Assembly (NCBI RefSeq): GCF_002920535.1
Contig: NZ_PQSS01000011.1
Location: 62,001 to 126,000, forward strand
From: Streptomyces sp. Ru71
GTDB lineage: Bacteria; Actinomycetota; Actinomycetes; Streptomycetales; Streptomycetaceae
Direction of reading: 5' to 3'
DNA length: 64,000 nucleotides
Part shown: piece by piece, positions 52,383-60,599 of the stretch
Layout: each line of letters begins with the position of its first letter
How positions within the stretch are numbered: the first letter of the stretch is position 1
The notes under the pieces: model-generated
Database searches by the model: none
Told to the model about the DNA's origin: nothing
Seen by the model: only the letters and a program-made list of their open reading frames with translations
Translations under genes and position numbers: made by a program

Positions 52383-53348
52383 TCACTTGCCACCGTTGAT
52401 GACGGCCTCGTTCACGGCACCGGCCGTGACGCCCCACTTTTCGAGGATCTTCTGGTACTCGCCGTTCTTGATGATCGCGTCGACCGCGGCCTTCAGGGCG
52501 TCACGCAGCTGGGTGCTGCTCTTGGCGACGGCGATGCCGTACGGGGCGGCCTCGACCTGGTCGCCGACGATCTGGAAGTCGTTGCCGCCGCCGGAGGTCT
52601 TCACGGCGTAGGCGGCGACCGGGAAGTCCGAGGATCCGGCGTTGGCGCCGCCGGCCCGCAGACGGGTCTGTGCCTGCTGGTCGGTGTCGAACGCCTCGAT
52701 GGACAGCGTCTTGCCCGCCGGGCACTTCTTCGCCTCGGCCTTGGCGAGGTCCTCGGAGGTCGTGCCGCGCTGCACCACGATCTTCTTGCCACACAGGTCG
52801 GCCCAGGACTTGATGCCCTGGTCCTTGCCCTTCTGCGTGTAGATCGAGACACCGGCGGTGAAGTAGTCGACGAAGTCGACGCCCTCGCCGACCTTCTTGC
52901 CGGTGTCGGCGTCGATGCCCTCCTGGCGGTCCTTGGTGTCGGTCATCGCGGACATGGCGATGTCGTACCGCTTGGAGCGCAGACCGGTGATGAGGGTGTC
53001 GAAGGTGCCGTTCTCGAACTGGAACTTCACGCCGAGCTGCTTGCCCAGCGCGTCGGCGATGTCGGGGTCGATACCCGCCGTCTTGCCGGAGCTGTCCCGG
53101 AACTCGACCGGAGCGTAGGCGATGTCCGAACCGACCTTGATGACACCCTTGTCACGAATGGCCTGGGGCAGCTTGTCCGCGAGCGGGGCCGTGGTGGTGG
53201 AGGCCGAGCCGCTGCTCTCGGAACCGCTTTCCTTCTTGGTCTGGTCACCGCAACCGGTGAGCAGCAGTGCGCCTGCGACCGCGATCGCACCGACCGCTGC
53301 TAGCCGGGAGTGCGCGGCGGTGGTACGACGGGTGGAGCTTGCGGTCAT
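52383..53348 (-). CDS. amino-acid ABC transporter substrate-binding lipoprotein
   Basis: A 321-residue family-3 binding protein. The lipobox (LLLTGC near residue 33) marks a lipid anchor; the fold starts with VIKVGSDIAYAPVEFRDSSGKTAGIDPDIADALGKQLG. Two lone cysteines (LCGKK and KKCPAG) may form a disulphide. First gene of the three-gene operon, preceded by the large non-coding gap to malic enzyme, where its promoter must lie. Confidence 0.94.
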   Translation of the reverse strand: MTASSTRRTTAAHSRLAAVGAIAVAGALLLTGCGDQTKKESGSESSGSASTTTAPLADKLPQAIRDKGVIKVGSDIAYAPVEFRDSSGKTAGIDPDIADALGKQLGVKFQFENGTFDTLITGLRSKRYDIAMSAMTDTKDRQEGIDADTGKKVGEGVDFVDYFTAGVSIYTQKGKDQGIKSWADLCGKKIVVQRGTTSEDLAKAEAKKCPAGKTLSIEAFDTDQQAQTRLRAGGANAGSSDFPVAAYAVKTSGGGNDFQIVGDQVEAAPYGIAVAKSSTQLRDALKAAVDAIIKNGEYQKILEKWGVTAGAVNEAVINGGK

Positions 53349-53930
53349 CGTGGGTTCCTCCGGCGGGACGGTTGGTGCCGATGGTCACGGCAGTGCCGAT
53401 AGGTCGACGAGAACACACACCTTCGGGTGTCGCGACCTCGTGTGATTACGGCATCTTGCCATTCGGACTCCGTCATTCAGGTGACTCGCCATGTCAAAAT
53501 CGGATAACGGGCGACACCCGAACCACATCACTCCGGTACATCATGACCGGACCTTCTACGGGAATCAGCGCTTCCGGCCGGAAGATCTTCAGCCGGTCTC
53601 AGTATCCGGGCAGCCGTGGGAGCGCGTTCACGCCCGCTTGAGTGCTGCTTGACCATTTGTCCAGACCTTGTCCCCATATTCGGTCATGAGTGATGTCACG
53701 TCGCGCGACCGACGTGTGACCTTCGCGGTATGGACTCGTCGGCGGCACCGTCCGTCAGGTAAGAAGGTTCTTTACACCCCTCATCCGGGGCTCAGGACGC
53801 GTGTGCGGCGCGTCCGTCGCGTAGGTGCCCGTACGCATCAGTCAAATCGGGCCGTACGCGGTGCCCGCCCGCCCCTCACCAGGGGCGGTCCAAACCCTCA
53901 AACCATGAATACTTAAGGGGTAAAGAGAAA
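53349..53930. promoter_or_regulatory. 582-base divergent region between the ABC operon and malic enzyme
   Basis: This long gap is less GC-rich than the genes around it. A short basic open frame (53668-53916) looks non-genic: it is Arg-rich and has no hydrophobic core. A hairpin with ACACACC-TTCG-GGTGT lies near 53413-53428, and CCGCCCCTCACCAGGGGCGG near 53871-53890 could attenuate the malic enzyme leader. Both promoters must lie here, but I cannot name a specific regulator or riboswitch class. Confidence 0.45.
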
Positions 53931-55154
53931 GTGGCAGCGGAGATCGTCAATCCTCGCAGCGAGAGCAAAACGGATCAGGAGGGCGGTGCGGAGCCCCTCG
54001 ATTCCTTCGATCCGGCGTTCGCCCTGCACCGCGGCGGCAAGATGGCCGTGCAGGCCACCGTGCCGATCCGTGACAAGGACGACCTGTCCCTCGCGTACAC
54101 CCCCGGCGTCGCGCGCGTGTGCACCGCGATCGCGGAGCAGCCGGATCTGGTCAACGACTACACCTGGAAGTCGTCCGTCGTCGCCGTGGTGACCGACGGC
54201 ACGGCCGTGCTGGGCCTCGGCGACATCGGGCCCGAAGCCTCCCTTCCGGTCATGGAGGGCAAGGCGATCCTCTTCAAGCAGTTCGGTGGCGTCGACGCGG
54301 TGCCGATCGCGCTCGACTGCACCGACGTCGACGAGATCGTCGAGACCGTCGTGCGCCTCGCCCCGTCCTTCGGCGGCGTGAACCTGGAGGACATCTCGGC
54401 GCCGCGGTGCTTCGAGATCGAGCGCAAGCTCCAGGAGAAGCTCGACATCCCGATCTTCCACGACGACCAGCACGGCACGGCCGTCGTGACGCTGGCCGCG
54501 CTGCGCAACGCCGCCCGGCTGAGCGGACGCGAGATCGGGCAGCTGCGCGCCGTGATCTCCGGTGCCGGCGCGGCCGGTGTCGCCATCGCCAAGATGCTGG
54601 TCGAGGCCGGCATCGGGGACGTGGCCGTCACCGACCGCAAGGGCGTCGTCTCCGCCGACCGGGACGACCTGACGCAGGTCAAGCGCGAGCTGGCCTCCTT
54701 CACGAACAAGGCCGGGCTGACCGGGTCCCTGGAGGACGCGCTGGCCGGGGCCGACGTGTTCATCGGCGTCTCCGGCGGCACGGTGCCGGAGGAGGCCGTG
54801 GCCTCCATGGCCGAGGGCGCGTTCGTGTTCGCCATGGCCAACCCGAACCCGGAGGTTCACCCGGACGTCGCGCACAAGTACGCGGCGGTCGTGGCCACCG
54901 GTCGCTCCGACTTCCCGAACCAGATCAACAACGTGCTCGCGTTCCCGGGTATCTTCGCGGGCGCGCTGCAGGTGCGGGCCACCCGCATCACCGAGGGCAT
55001 GAAGATCGCGGCGGCGGAGGCGCTGGCGGCGGTGGTCGGCGACGACCTCGCGGCCGACTACGTCATCCCCTCGCCCTTCGACGAGCGGGTCGCCCCGGCC
55101 GTCACGGCGGCGGTCGCCGCTGCCGCTCGGGCGGAGGGTGTGGCGCGGCGCTGA
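53931..55154 (+). CDS. malic enzyme (malate oxidoreductase, decarboxylating)
   Basis: A 407-residue enzyme that converts malate to pyruvate and CO2 with NAD(P)+. Visible motifs include LAYTPGVARVC, VVTDGTAVLGLGDIGPEA, the metal-binding HDDQHGTAVV, the Rossmann loop ISGAGAAGVAIAKML and FAMANPNPEV. The start is GTG 53931. The short length is typical of the bacterial form without the C-terminal phosphotransacetylase domain. A clear terminator follows, so it is probably monocistronic. Cofactor preference is not clear from sequence. Confidence 0.96.
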   Translation: MAAEIVNPRSESKTDQEGGAEPLDSFDPAFALHRGGKMAVQATVPIRDKDDLSLAYTPGVARVCTAIAEQPDLVNDYTWKSSVVAVVTDGTAVLGLGDIGPEASLPVMEGKAILFKQFGGVDAVPIALDCTDVDEIVETVVRLAPSFGGVNLEDISAPRCFEIERKLQEKLDIPIFHDDQHGTAVVTLAALRNAARLSGREIGQLRAVISGAGAAGVAIAKMLVEAGIGDVAVTDRKGVVSADRDDLTQVKRELASFTNKAGLTGSLEDALAGADVFIGVSGGTVPEEAVASMAEGAFVFAMANPNPEVHPDVAHKYAAVVATGRSDFPNQINNVLAFPGIFAGALQVRATRITEGMKIAAAEALAAVVGDDLAADYVIPSPFDERVAPAVTAAVAAAARAEGVARR

Positions 55155-55173
55155 CCGTGCTCGGCCTCAGCCG

Positions 55174-55207
55174 AATGACCCCGTCCGAGTGGGCGGGGTC
55201 ATTTTTT
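55174..55207 (+). terminator. intrinsic terminator after malic enzyme
   Basis: AATGACCCCG and CGGGGTCATT pair around a short GTCC-GAGT-GGG region and are followed by TTTTT. It is a strong hairpin with U-tract 20 bases past the malic enzyme stop. Confidence 0.92.
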
Positions 55208-55366
55208 GGTGGGGGTTGTTTAGCCCGACTGGGTGGTCGCGGGGCGTTCCCCATTGACCTGGGGTGTTCAGTGCCCTTGAGTCGGCCGCCCGGTGGGGCG
55301 CAAGAGGGTGTGTGTCACAGGGCGCCCTGGTTCCAACGGGGCCGTCGGGAACCTATCGTCGGCTTC

Positions 55367-56332
55367 ATGTTCGCTGTCTACGCCGCCCGAATCGACCGCG
55401 ACCAGCCGCTGAACGGCCTGGAGTTGGGGGAGCGCCCGGCCCCCGAGGCCCGCCCCGGCTGGAGCACCGTCAACGTCAAGGCCGCCTCCCTCAACCACCA
55501 CGACCTGTGGTCCCTGCGCGGCGTGGGCCTCGCAGAGGACAAGCTGCCGATGATCCTCGGCTGCGACGCCGCCGGTGTCGACGAGGACGGCAACGAGGTC
55601 GTCCTGCACTCCGTGATCGGCCAGAGCGGCCACGGCGTCGGCCCCCGGGAGCCCCGGTCGATCCTGACCGAGCGGTACCAGGGGACCTTCGCCGAGCAGG
55701 TGGCCGTCCCGACGTGGAACGTCCTGCCGAAGCCGAAGGAGCTGTCCTTCGAGGAGGCGGCCTGTCTGCCCACGGCATGGCTGACGGCCTACCGGATGCT
55801 GTTCACCAACGCCGGTGTACGGCCCGGTGACTCCGTGCTGGTGCAGGGCGCCGGCGGCGGTGTCGCCACCGCGGCGATCGTGCTCGGCAAGGCGGCGGGT
55901 CTGCGCGTCTTCGCGACCAGCCGCGACGAGGCCAAGCGCAAGCGGGCGCTGGAGCTGGGTGCCGTGGAGGCCGTCGAGTCGGGGGCGCGGCTGCCGCAGC
56001 GGGTGGACGCGGTGATCGAGACCGTGGGCGCCGCGACCTGGTCGCACTCGGTCAAGTCCCTGCGGCCCGGCGGCACGCTCGTGATCTCCGGCGCCACCAG
56101 CGGGGACCGGCCCTCGCACGCGGAGCTGACCCGGATCTTCTTCCTGGAGCTGAAGGTCGTCGGGTCGACCATGGGGACCAAGGACGAGCTGGAGGATCTG
56201 CTCTCGTTCTGCGCGGCCACCGGGGTGCGGCCGGTCATCGACGAGGTGCTGCCGATGGACCGGGCGCGGGAGGGCTTCGAGCGGATGGAGTCCGGCGAGC
56301 TGTTCGGGAAGGTCGTGCTCACCAACTCGTGA
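55367..56332 (+). CDS. MDR-superfamily zinc/quinone-type oxidoreductase
   Basis: A 321-residue medium-chain dehydrogenase/reductase. The start MFAVYAARIDRDQPLNGLELGERPAPE and VNVKAASLNHHDLWSLRG belong to the catalytic domain, LQGAGGGVATAAIVLGK-like sequence (VLVQGAGGGVATAA) to the NADPH-binding domain. The structural zinc cysteines are missing, so it is probably of the zinc-independent quinone-oxidoreductase type despite its common annotation. It follows malic enzyme after a terminator and a 160-base spacer. Confidence 0.92.
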   Translation: MFAVYAARIDRDQPLNGLELGERPAPEARPGWSTVNVKAASLNHHDLWSLRGVGLAEDKLPMILGCDAAGVDEDGNEVVLHSVIGQSGHGVGPREPRSILTERYQGTFAEQVAVPTWNVLPKPKELSFEEAACLPTAWLTAYRMLFTNAGVRPGDSVLVQGAGGGVATAAIVLGKAAGLRVFATSRDEAKRKRALELGAVEAVESGARLPQRVDAVIETVGAATWSHSVKSLRPGGTLVISGATSGDRPSHAELTRIFFLELKVVGSTMGTKDELEDLLSFCAATGVRPVIDEVLPMDRAREGFERMESGELFGKVVLTNS

Positions 56333-56407
56333 GACGGCCGACTCCCGTGACGGGAGCGTGAGTTGAGGCGGGTCCGGGGTCCGGGCCCGCCTTTTCCGTG
56401 CCCCATG

Positions 56408-56452
56408 TGTCAACCATCGTTGACATCGGCTGCGTGTCAACGTAAGTTGACA
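56408..56452 (+). promoter_or_regulatory. twin palindromic operators of the HTH-ClpN operon
   Basis: TGTCAACCATCGTTGACA (56408-56425) and TGTCAACGTAAGTTGACA (56435-56452) are 18-bp elements, each with perfect 7-bp arms TGTCAAC/GTTGACA around a 4-base spacer. Their centres are 27 bases apart and the second abuts the ATG at 56455, so binding would block both promoter and translation start region. Confidence 0.85.
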
Positions 56453-56454
56453 TC

Positions 56455-56664
56455 ATGACCGAAGCGACAGATCTCGCCGAGCGGGCGGGAGACCGCGATC
56501 CGCGGGTCGGGCTGCGGGCCGTCGCCGCGTTGCGCCGGGTGCTGGAGCAACTGGAGGCGGTGCAGGTGCGCAGCGCCCGCAATCAGGGCTGGTCGTGGCA
56601 GGAGATCGCCGCGGAGCTCGGGGTGAGCAGGCAGGCCGTGCACAAGAAGTACGGGAGGCGTTGA
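56455..56664 (+). CDS. small helix-turn-helix protein
   Basis: A 69-residue protein. The second half is a clear HTH (QGWSWQEIAAELGVSRQAVHKKYGRR) with sigma-region-4-like spacing; the first half is helical (PRVGLRAVAALRRVLEQLEAV) and probably dimerises. It begins two bases after twin palindromes, making autoregulation likely. The stop overlaps the ClpN gene start by one base. Size and pairing suggest a dedicated regulator of that gene; no studied homologue comes to mind. Confidence 0.88.
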   Translation: MTEATDLAERAGDRDPRVGLRAVAALRRVLEQLEAVQVRSARNQGWSWQEIAAELGVSRQAVHKKYGRR

Positions 56665-57230
56665 TGTTCGAACGGTTCACGAAGGACGCCCGGGAAGTGG
56701 TCCAGGGCGCCGTCGCCCAAGCGGCGGGGGAGGGGGCGCGGAGCGTCGATGCCGGGTATCTGCTGCTCGCCCTGCTCGACCGGCAGGGCAGCCGGGGGTC
56801 GTTCGCGCTCGCCGCGCTGGGGGTCGATCAGTGGCGGGAGCCGGTGCGGCGGGCGGTCGGGGAGGCGCGGCGGCGTGCCGGGCTGACCCGGGCCGACACG
56901 GACGCGCTGGCCGGGCTGGGGATCGATGTCTCGGAGATCGTGGCCCGGGTGGAGGAAGCGCACGGGGTCGGGGCCATGTCCGGTGACCGCGGGGACGGTC
57001 GCTGGTGGGCCGGCGGGCGGCCGAGCTTCAGCCGGGAGGCCAAGGACGTGCTGGAGAAGTCGCTGCGCATGGCCGTGGCCCATCGCGACCGGCGCATCGG
57101 TGACGAGCACCTGCTGCTGGCGCTCACCGTCCTGCCGGGCGTGGCGGCCGAGGTGCTCGCCGACCACGGCGTCACCTACGCGTCCCTGACCCGCGTGCTG
57201 TACGGCGGGGGTCAGGCCAAGGCCGGCTGA
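56664..57230 (+). CDS. Clp N-terminal domain protein without ATPase
   Basis: A 188-residue protein made of two Clp-N repeats: MFERFTKDAREVVQGAVAQA...AGYLLLALLD (about 1-75) and SFSREAKDVLEKSLRMAVAHRDRRIGDEHLLLALT (about 115-165). ClpC/ClpA-type chaperones use this domain to recruit substrates or adaptors; no AAA module follows here, so it may act as an adaptor or anti-adaptor of ClpC, or as a damaged-protein sensor (inference). It is coupled to the HTH gene by a TGATG overlap. Its 3' end is duplicated in a 25-bp direct repeat. Confidence 0.88.
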   Translation: MFERFTKDAREVVQGAVAQAAGEGARSVDAGYLLLALLDRQGSRGSFALAALGVDQWREPVRRAVGEARRRAGLTRADTDALAGLGIDVSEIVARVEEAHGVGAMSGDRGDGRWWAGGRPSFSREAKDVLEKSLRMAVAHRDRRIGDEHLLLALTVLPGVAAEVLADHGVTYASLTRVLYGGGQAKAG

Positions 57231-57268
57231 GCGGGCGGGGGAGAGGCCAAGGCCGGCTGAGCGGGCGG
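57214..57268. repeat. 25-bp direct repeat spanning the ClpN gene stop
   Basis: The sequence AGGCCAAGGCCGGCTGAGCG and the following five bases occur at 57214-57238 and again at 57244-57268, with period 30. The first copy includes the ClpN stop codon, the second copy lies in the short gap to the PadR gene. It looks like a recent local duplication. Confidence 0.9.
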
Positions 57269-57291
57269 CCGGCCCCGGCACCGGGCCGCGT

Positions 57292-58335
57292 TCACGCCTT
57301 CGGGGTGCGCAGTATCGCTCCGATGTGGGCGGCCGCCCTCGACAGATGGCGGCGGGCGTCGCGCAGCTGGTCGGCGTCGACGCCGTGGTCCCGGGCCGCG
57401 TCGCGGACGTCGTCACGGAAGCGGTCCAGCAGCCGCTCCAGATCGCGGGCGGGGTCGCCGGTGGGTGCCTCGTGGGCCCAGGAGGGTTCGTAGACGGCCG
57501 GGAAGTCCTCCGGCGTCTGTCCGTACTCCGGCTCCGGGCGGACCCGGTCGGAAGCGGGGCGCCCCCGGCCGAAGTCCTTGCCGAAATCCCTCCCGAAGTC
57601 GCCGAACTCCTTGGCCAGTTCGGTCAGGCCCTCCTTCACACCCGTAGGCCAGTCGCCGCGCGCGAAGTGGTCCTGCACCTGCTCCTGCACCCGGCGTGCG
57701 ATGCGCTGCAGCTCCTCCTGCGCCTGGACGCGGGCCCGCTCCTGGGCCTCCTTGGCCTGGCGCCGGGCACGCTGGGCCTCCTCGCGGGCCCGGCGGCTCT
57801 CGTCCTTGGCCCGCCTGGCCTGTTCCTTCCACTCCTGCTTGACGCGGCGCATCTCCTCCTTGGCGGCACGCCACGCCTCGCTGTCGGCCGCGTCGGTGAA
57901 GTCCGGGGACGGCGCCGCGGCGCCGTCCGCGCGGCCCGCCGGACCGCGCCGCGCCCGGCTCGCCGCCTCCCGCATCTGCCGGCGCAGGTCGCCCGCGGCG
58001 CCGCGCACGTCGGCGCGGATCTCGGCGGCCAGTTCGGCCACCGACTCGCGGATCTCCAGCTCCAGATCGGCCAGTTCACCGCTGCGGTCGGCCAGTTCGG
58101 CGCGGCCGGCGTCCGTGATGGCGTACACCTTGCGGCCGCCCTCGGTGGTGTGGGTGACCAGGCCCTCGGCCTCCAGCTTCGCCAGACGCGGGTAGACCGT
58201 GCCGGCCGACGGCGCGTACAGCCCCTGGAAGCGCTCCTCCAGCAGGCGGATCACCTCGTAGCCGTGGCGCGGCGCCTCGTCCAGGAGCTTCAGCAGATAC
58301 AGGCGGAGGCGGCCGTGGGCGAAGACGGGAGGCAT
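57292..58335 (-). CDS. PadR-family regulator with long coiled-coil tail
   Basis: A 347-residue protein. Residues 1-80 are a PadR winged helix (LLKLLDEAPRHGYEVIRLLEERFQGLYAPSAGTVYPRLAKLEAEGLV, then GGRKVYAITDAGR). The rest is unusually long for PadR: a highly charged helix (about 150-230, EEMRRVKQEWKEQARRAKDESRRAREEAQRARR) predicted to form a coiled coil, then a short C-terminal helical domain. One base after the DUF4097 stop, so the two are co-transcribed. Palindromes upstream of the operon (59320-59352) fit autoregulation. Confidence 0.9.
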   Translation of the reverse strand: MPPVFAHGRLRLYLLKLLDEAPRHGYEVIRLLEERFQGLYAPSAGTVYPRLAKLEAEGLVTHTTEGGRKVYAITDAGRAELADRSGELADLELEIRESVAELAAEIRADVRGAAGDLRRQMREAASRARRGPAGRADGAAAPSPDFTDAADSEAWRAAKEEMRRVKQEWKEQARRAKDESRRAREEAQRARRQAKEAQERARVQAQEELQRIARRVQEQVQDHFARGDWPTGVKEGLTELAKEFGDFGRDFGKDFGRGRPASDRVRPEPEYGQTPEDFPAVYEPSWAHEAPTGDPARDLERLLDRFRDDVRDAARDHGVDADQLRDARRHLSRAAAHIGAILRTPKA

Positions 58336-58336
58336 G

Positions 58337-59290
58337 TCAGAGCACCTTCTTGTCGGTCGTGCCGTCGGCCGGGGCGCCGTTGTCACCCTCGCCCGGGCCG
58401 GAAACGGAATTGTCCCCCGAACCGGTGCCGGTGCCTGTGGGCGGGGCCTCGTCCCGCGGTCCGGGCTCCCACGGCTCGTCCTCCGACGGGGGCCGGCGCA
58501 GCAGGGCGATGGAGCCGGAGACGGTGGTCGCCTTCAGCCGGCCGCTGCCCGTGCCGAGCCGGCCGGTGATCCGCTTGGCGCCCCACTGGCCGCTGACCCG
58601 CAGGTCCTCGAAGGCGTTGGAGACCGAGCCGCTGGCGGTGTGCGCCTCCACCTCCGTGTCCGCCGGGTGCGGCAGACGGATGGCGATCTCGCCCGAGACG
58701 CTGGTCAGATTGACGTCGGTGGGGTGGGCGGCGGGGTCGAGGTCCACGATCATCGAACCGCTCACCGAGTCCGCCCGTACCGCGGAACCGGAACCGTCCA
58801 CCACGGTCAGGTCCCCGGAGACGGAGTGGAAGCGCAGCTCGCCGCGCAGGGCCTGGGCCTCCACGCTGCCGGAGACCGTGTCGGCGCGCACCGGGCCGCC
58901 GAGGCCGACCAGCGTGGTGTCCCCGGTGACGCCCTTGACCTCGGCGCGGCCGTCGATCCCGGAGACCGTGGCGGCGGCGCCGACCACCCCCACCTCCACG
59001 CGCGTGCGCGCCGGGACGGCCAGGGAGACGACGGCGCTGCGCCGCCTGCCCTTGCGGTCCAGCCACTTCAGGAAGCCCTTCCAGGGCAGGTCCTCGTACG
59101 CCACCGTCAGCGTGCCGCCCTGCTGGGTGACCAGCAGGGGTGGGCCCTGAAGCTCGGAGATCTCCAGGAGGGCGGAACCCTCGTCCGTGCCCACGACGTT
59201 CACCGTTCCGTTGACGACGCGTACGTGGAGCTCGCTCACGGGCTCGTCGAACGTGAGCTTCGTCGGCTCTGCGACGGACCACTCGGACAT
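58337..59290 (-). CDS. DUF4097-family beta-strand repeat protein
   Basis: A 317-residue protein with a DUF4097-type right-handed beta solenoid: repeating VSGSVEAQAL, VSGDLTVVDG, VSGSMIVDL, VSGEIAIRL, ASGSVSNAF rungs over about 90-260. The C-terminal 50 residues are a Gly/Ser/Pro/Asp-rich tail. No signal peptide is visible, so it is probably cytoplasmic. It is co-transcribed with the PadR gene (TGACATG junction), a pairing common in actinobacteria with envelope-stress associations elsewhere (from memory). Confidence 0.9.
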   Translation of the reverse strand: MSEWSVAEPTKLTFDEPVSELHVRVVNGTVNVVGTDEGSALLEISELQGPPLLVTQQGGTLTVAYEDLPWKGFLKWLDRKGRRRSAVVSLAVPARTRVEVGVVGAAATVSGIDGRAEVKGVTGDTTLVGLGGPVRADTVSGSVEAQALRGELRFHSVSGDLTVVDGSGSAVRADSVSGSMIVDLDPAAHPTDVNLTSVSGEIAIRLPHPADTEVEAHTASGSVSNAFEDLRVSGQWGAKRITGRLGTGSGRLKATTVSGSIALLRRPPSEDEPWEPGPRDEAPPTGTGTGSGDNSVSGPGEGDNGAPADGTTDKKVL

Positions 59291-59319
59291 GGGAGACCTC
59301 CTCGACCTCCTCGACACGC

Positions 59320-59352
59320 CATATCGCGTATTACGTGACTCACGATATATCG
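59320..59352 (-). promoter_or_regulatory. PadR-type operator upstream of the DUF4097-PadR operon
   Basis: CATATCGCGTATTACGTG (59320-59337) and the perfect palindrome CGATATATCG (59343-59352) form an AT-rich island in otherwise GC-rich DNA, 30-62 bases before the operon start. ATATCGCG appears in both halves. This matches the AT-rich sites bound by PadR proteins and fits repression by the operon's own product. Confidence 0.75.
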
Positions 59353-59422
59353 CGGGCCGGGGAAGTCAAGACACTCGTTCTGGTGATCAGGACAGGCCGG
59401 CGGGGGCGGGCTGTCCTAGCGT

Positions 59423-60259
59423 GTGACCATGCCGACGGAAGACGCCCACGGCGACCGGTCGCGAGCCGGCGCGCTGCTGCTGTGCCGGGCCGAGCCCGCC
59501 GCCGTCGCGCCCCTCGCCCACCTGCTGCGCGACCACATGCTGCTCACCGGCGCCGGGGACGGCTGGAGCGTCCTCGTGCCCGAGGGACGGCCCTGGCAGA
59601 ACGGTGGCGAACCCGTCGACCGGGTCCTCACCGGCTGGGCCACCGCCCTCGCCGTCGCCGCGCCCTGGCCCGTCCTCGCCCTGTGGTGGGACGCCGACCG
59701 CGCCGGCTACACCCTCGCCGCCGGCTTCCGCCGCCCCGTCGGCTACACCTGGCTCGCCAACGGCACCGCGGCCGGCGAGGACGAGGCGATGCGCACCTTC
59801 GCCGCCCGGCTCGGCCTCGACCCGGTCCTGGACGTGCAGGCCCTGGACCACCTCACCCGCCCCGACCCGGCCGCCGACGCCCACGCCCGGCTGCGCGGCC
59901 TGCTCGCGGTCCTCACCCGCGCCGGCGTCACCCTGCCGCCCGGCGTCACCCCCGGCGCCCCCACTGGCCGGCTGCGCGAGGCCGCCCTGCACCACACCGA
60001 CGTACGGCGCACCCACGGCCTGCGCCAGACGCTGCGCGCGGAACTCGACGCCGTCGAGCGCGCCGCCCTCGCCCCCTGGCTGCCCTGGACCCTCACGCCG
60101 CAGGCCCGCGCCCTGGCCGCCGCCCAGCTCGCGAGCGGCCTCCCGCTCGCCCTGTGGGGCCTGCGACGCCGCAGCGCCGGCTGGACGGCGGCGGGGGCGC
60201 TGCTGCTGGCCCACGGGCTGCTCGGGCTGGCGTACGCGGTGACGCACCCGCGCGACTGA
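59423..60259 (+). CDS. uncharacterised actinobacterial protein
   Basis: A 278-residue protein from GTG 59423 (VTMPTEDAHG). The N-terminal 140 residues look like a compact alpha/beta domain (GALLLCRAEPAAVAPLAHLLRDHMLL, WPVLALWWDADRAGYTLAAGFRRPVGYTWLA), and the C-terminus has one or two hydrophobic segments (about 235-270). No family is recognised. Divergent from DUF4097 and convergent with the DUF6104 gene across three tandem 20-mers. Confidence 0.75.
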   Translation: MTMPTEDAHGDRSRAGALLLCRAEPAAVAPLAHLLRDHMLLTGAGDGWSVLVPEGRPWQNGGEPVDRVLTGWATALAVAAPWPVLALWWDADRAGYTLAAGFRRPVGYTWLANGTAAGEDEAMRTFAARLGLDPVLDVQALDHLTRPDPAADAHARLRGLLAVLTRAGVTLPPGVTPGAPTGRLREAALHHTDVRRTHGLRQTLRAELDAVERAALAPWLPWTLTPQARALAAAQLASGLPLALWGLRRRSAGWTAAGALLLAHGLLGLAYAVTHPRD

Positions 60260-60278
60260 GCGGCCGCGGCCCTCCTCC

Positions 60279-60341
60279 CGTACGACACGACCCGGAACGC
60301 GTACGACACGACCCGGAACGCCGTACGACACGACCCGGAAC
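60279..60341. repeat. three 20-bp repeats between convergent genes
   Basis: CGTACGACACGACCCGGAAC occurs exactly at 60279-60298, 60300-60319 and 60322-60341, with periods of 21 and 22 bases. It lies in a 132-base intergenic region and is followed by a hairpin. Spacers are only 1-2 bases. Confidence 0.93.
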
Positions 60342-60349
60342 ACGGCAAA

Positions 60350-60367
60350 GGGCGCCCGAAGGCGCCC
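60350..60367. terminator. hairpin between the uncharacterised gene and DUF6104
   Basis: GGGCGCC and GGCGCCC pair around CGAA between two convergent genes, directly after the triple repeat. It probably terminates both. Confidence 0.65.
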
Positions 60368-60391
60368 GTGATCGCCGACGGCGGTCCTCGA

Positions 60392-60571
60392 CTACTCGTC
60401 GTCCTCGTCGTCCAGCCGCGCCAGCCACGTGGCCAGGCGTTCCACCGGGACCTCGAAGTCCGGGTTCAGGTCGACGAAGGTCCGCAGCTGCTCGGCGAGC
60501 CACTCGAAGGTGACCTCCTCCTCGCCGCGCCGTTTCTCCAGTTCTTCGATGCCACGGTCGGTGAAGTACAT
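60392..60571 (-). CDS. DUF6104 family small acidic protein
   Basis: A 59-residue acidic protein beginning MYFTDRGIEELEKRRGEEEVTFEWLAEQLRTFVDLNPDFE, the sequence typical of this small actinobacterial family, often next to kgd. Role unknown. ATG 60571 is chosen since all family members start with MYFTDRGIEEL. A terminator for kgd lies immediately upstream. Confidence 0.85.
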   Translation of the reverse strand: MYFTDRGIEELEKRRGEEEVTFEWLAEQLRTFVDLNPDFEVPVERLATWLARLDDEDDE

Positions 60572-60599
60572 GAGGTCAAGGATAAGTGCGCGCAAACGG

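Noticed and set aside
53668..53916. 82-codon basic ORF upstream of malic enzyme
   Set aside because: Its product is Arg/Pro-rich with no hydrophobic core or domain and it lies in a probable regulatory region.
60279..60341. Possible CRISPR-like array
   Set aside because: Three 20-mers with spacers of only 1-2 bases cannot be a CRISPR array and no cas gene is present.
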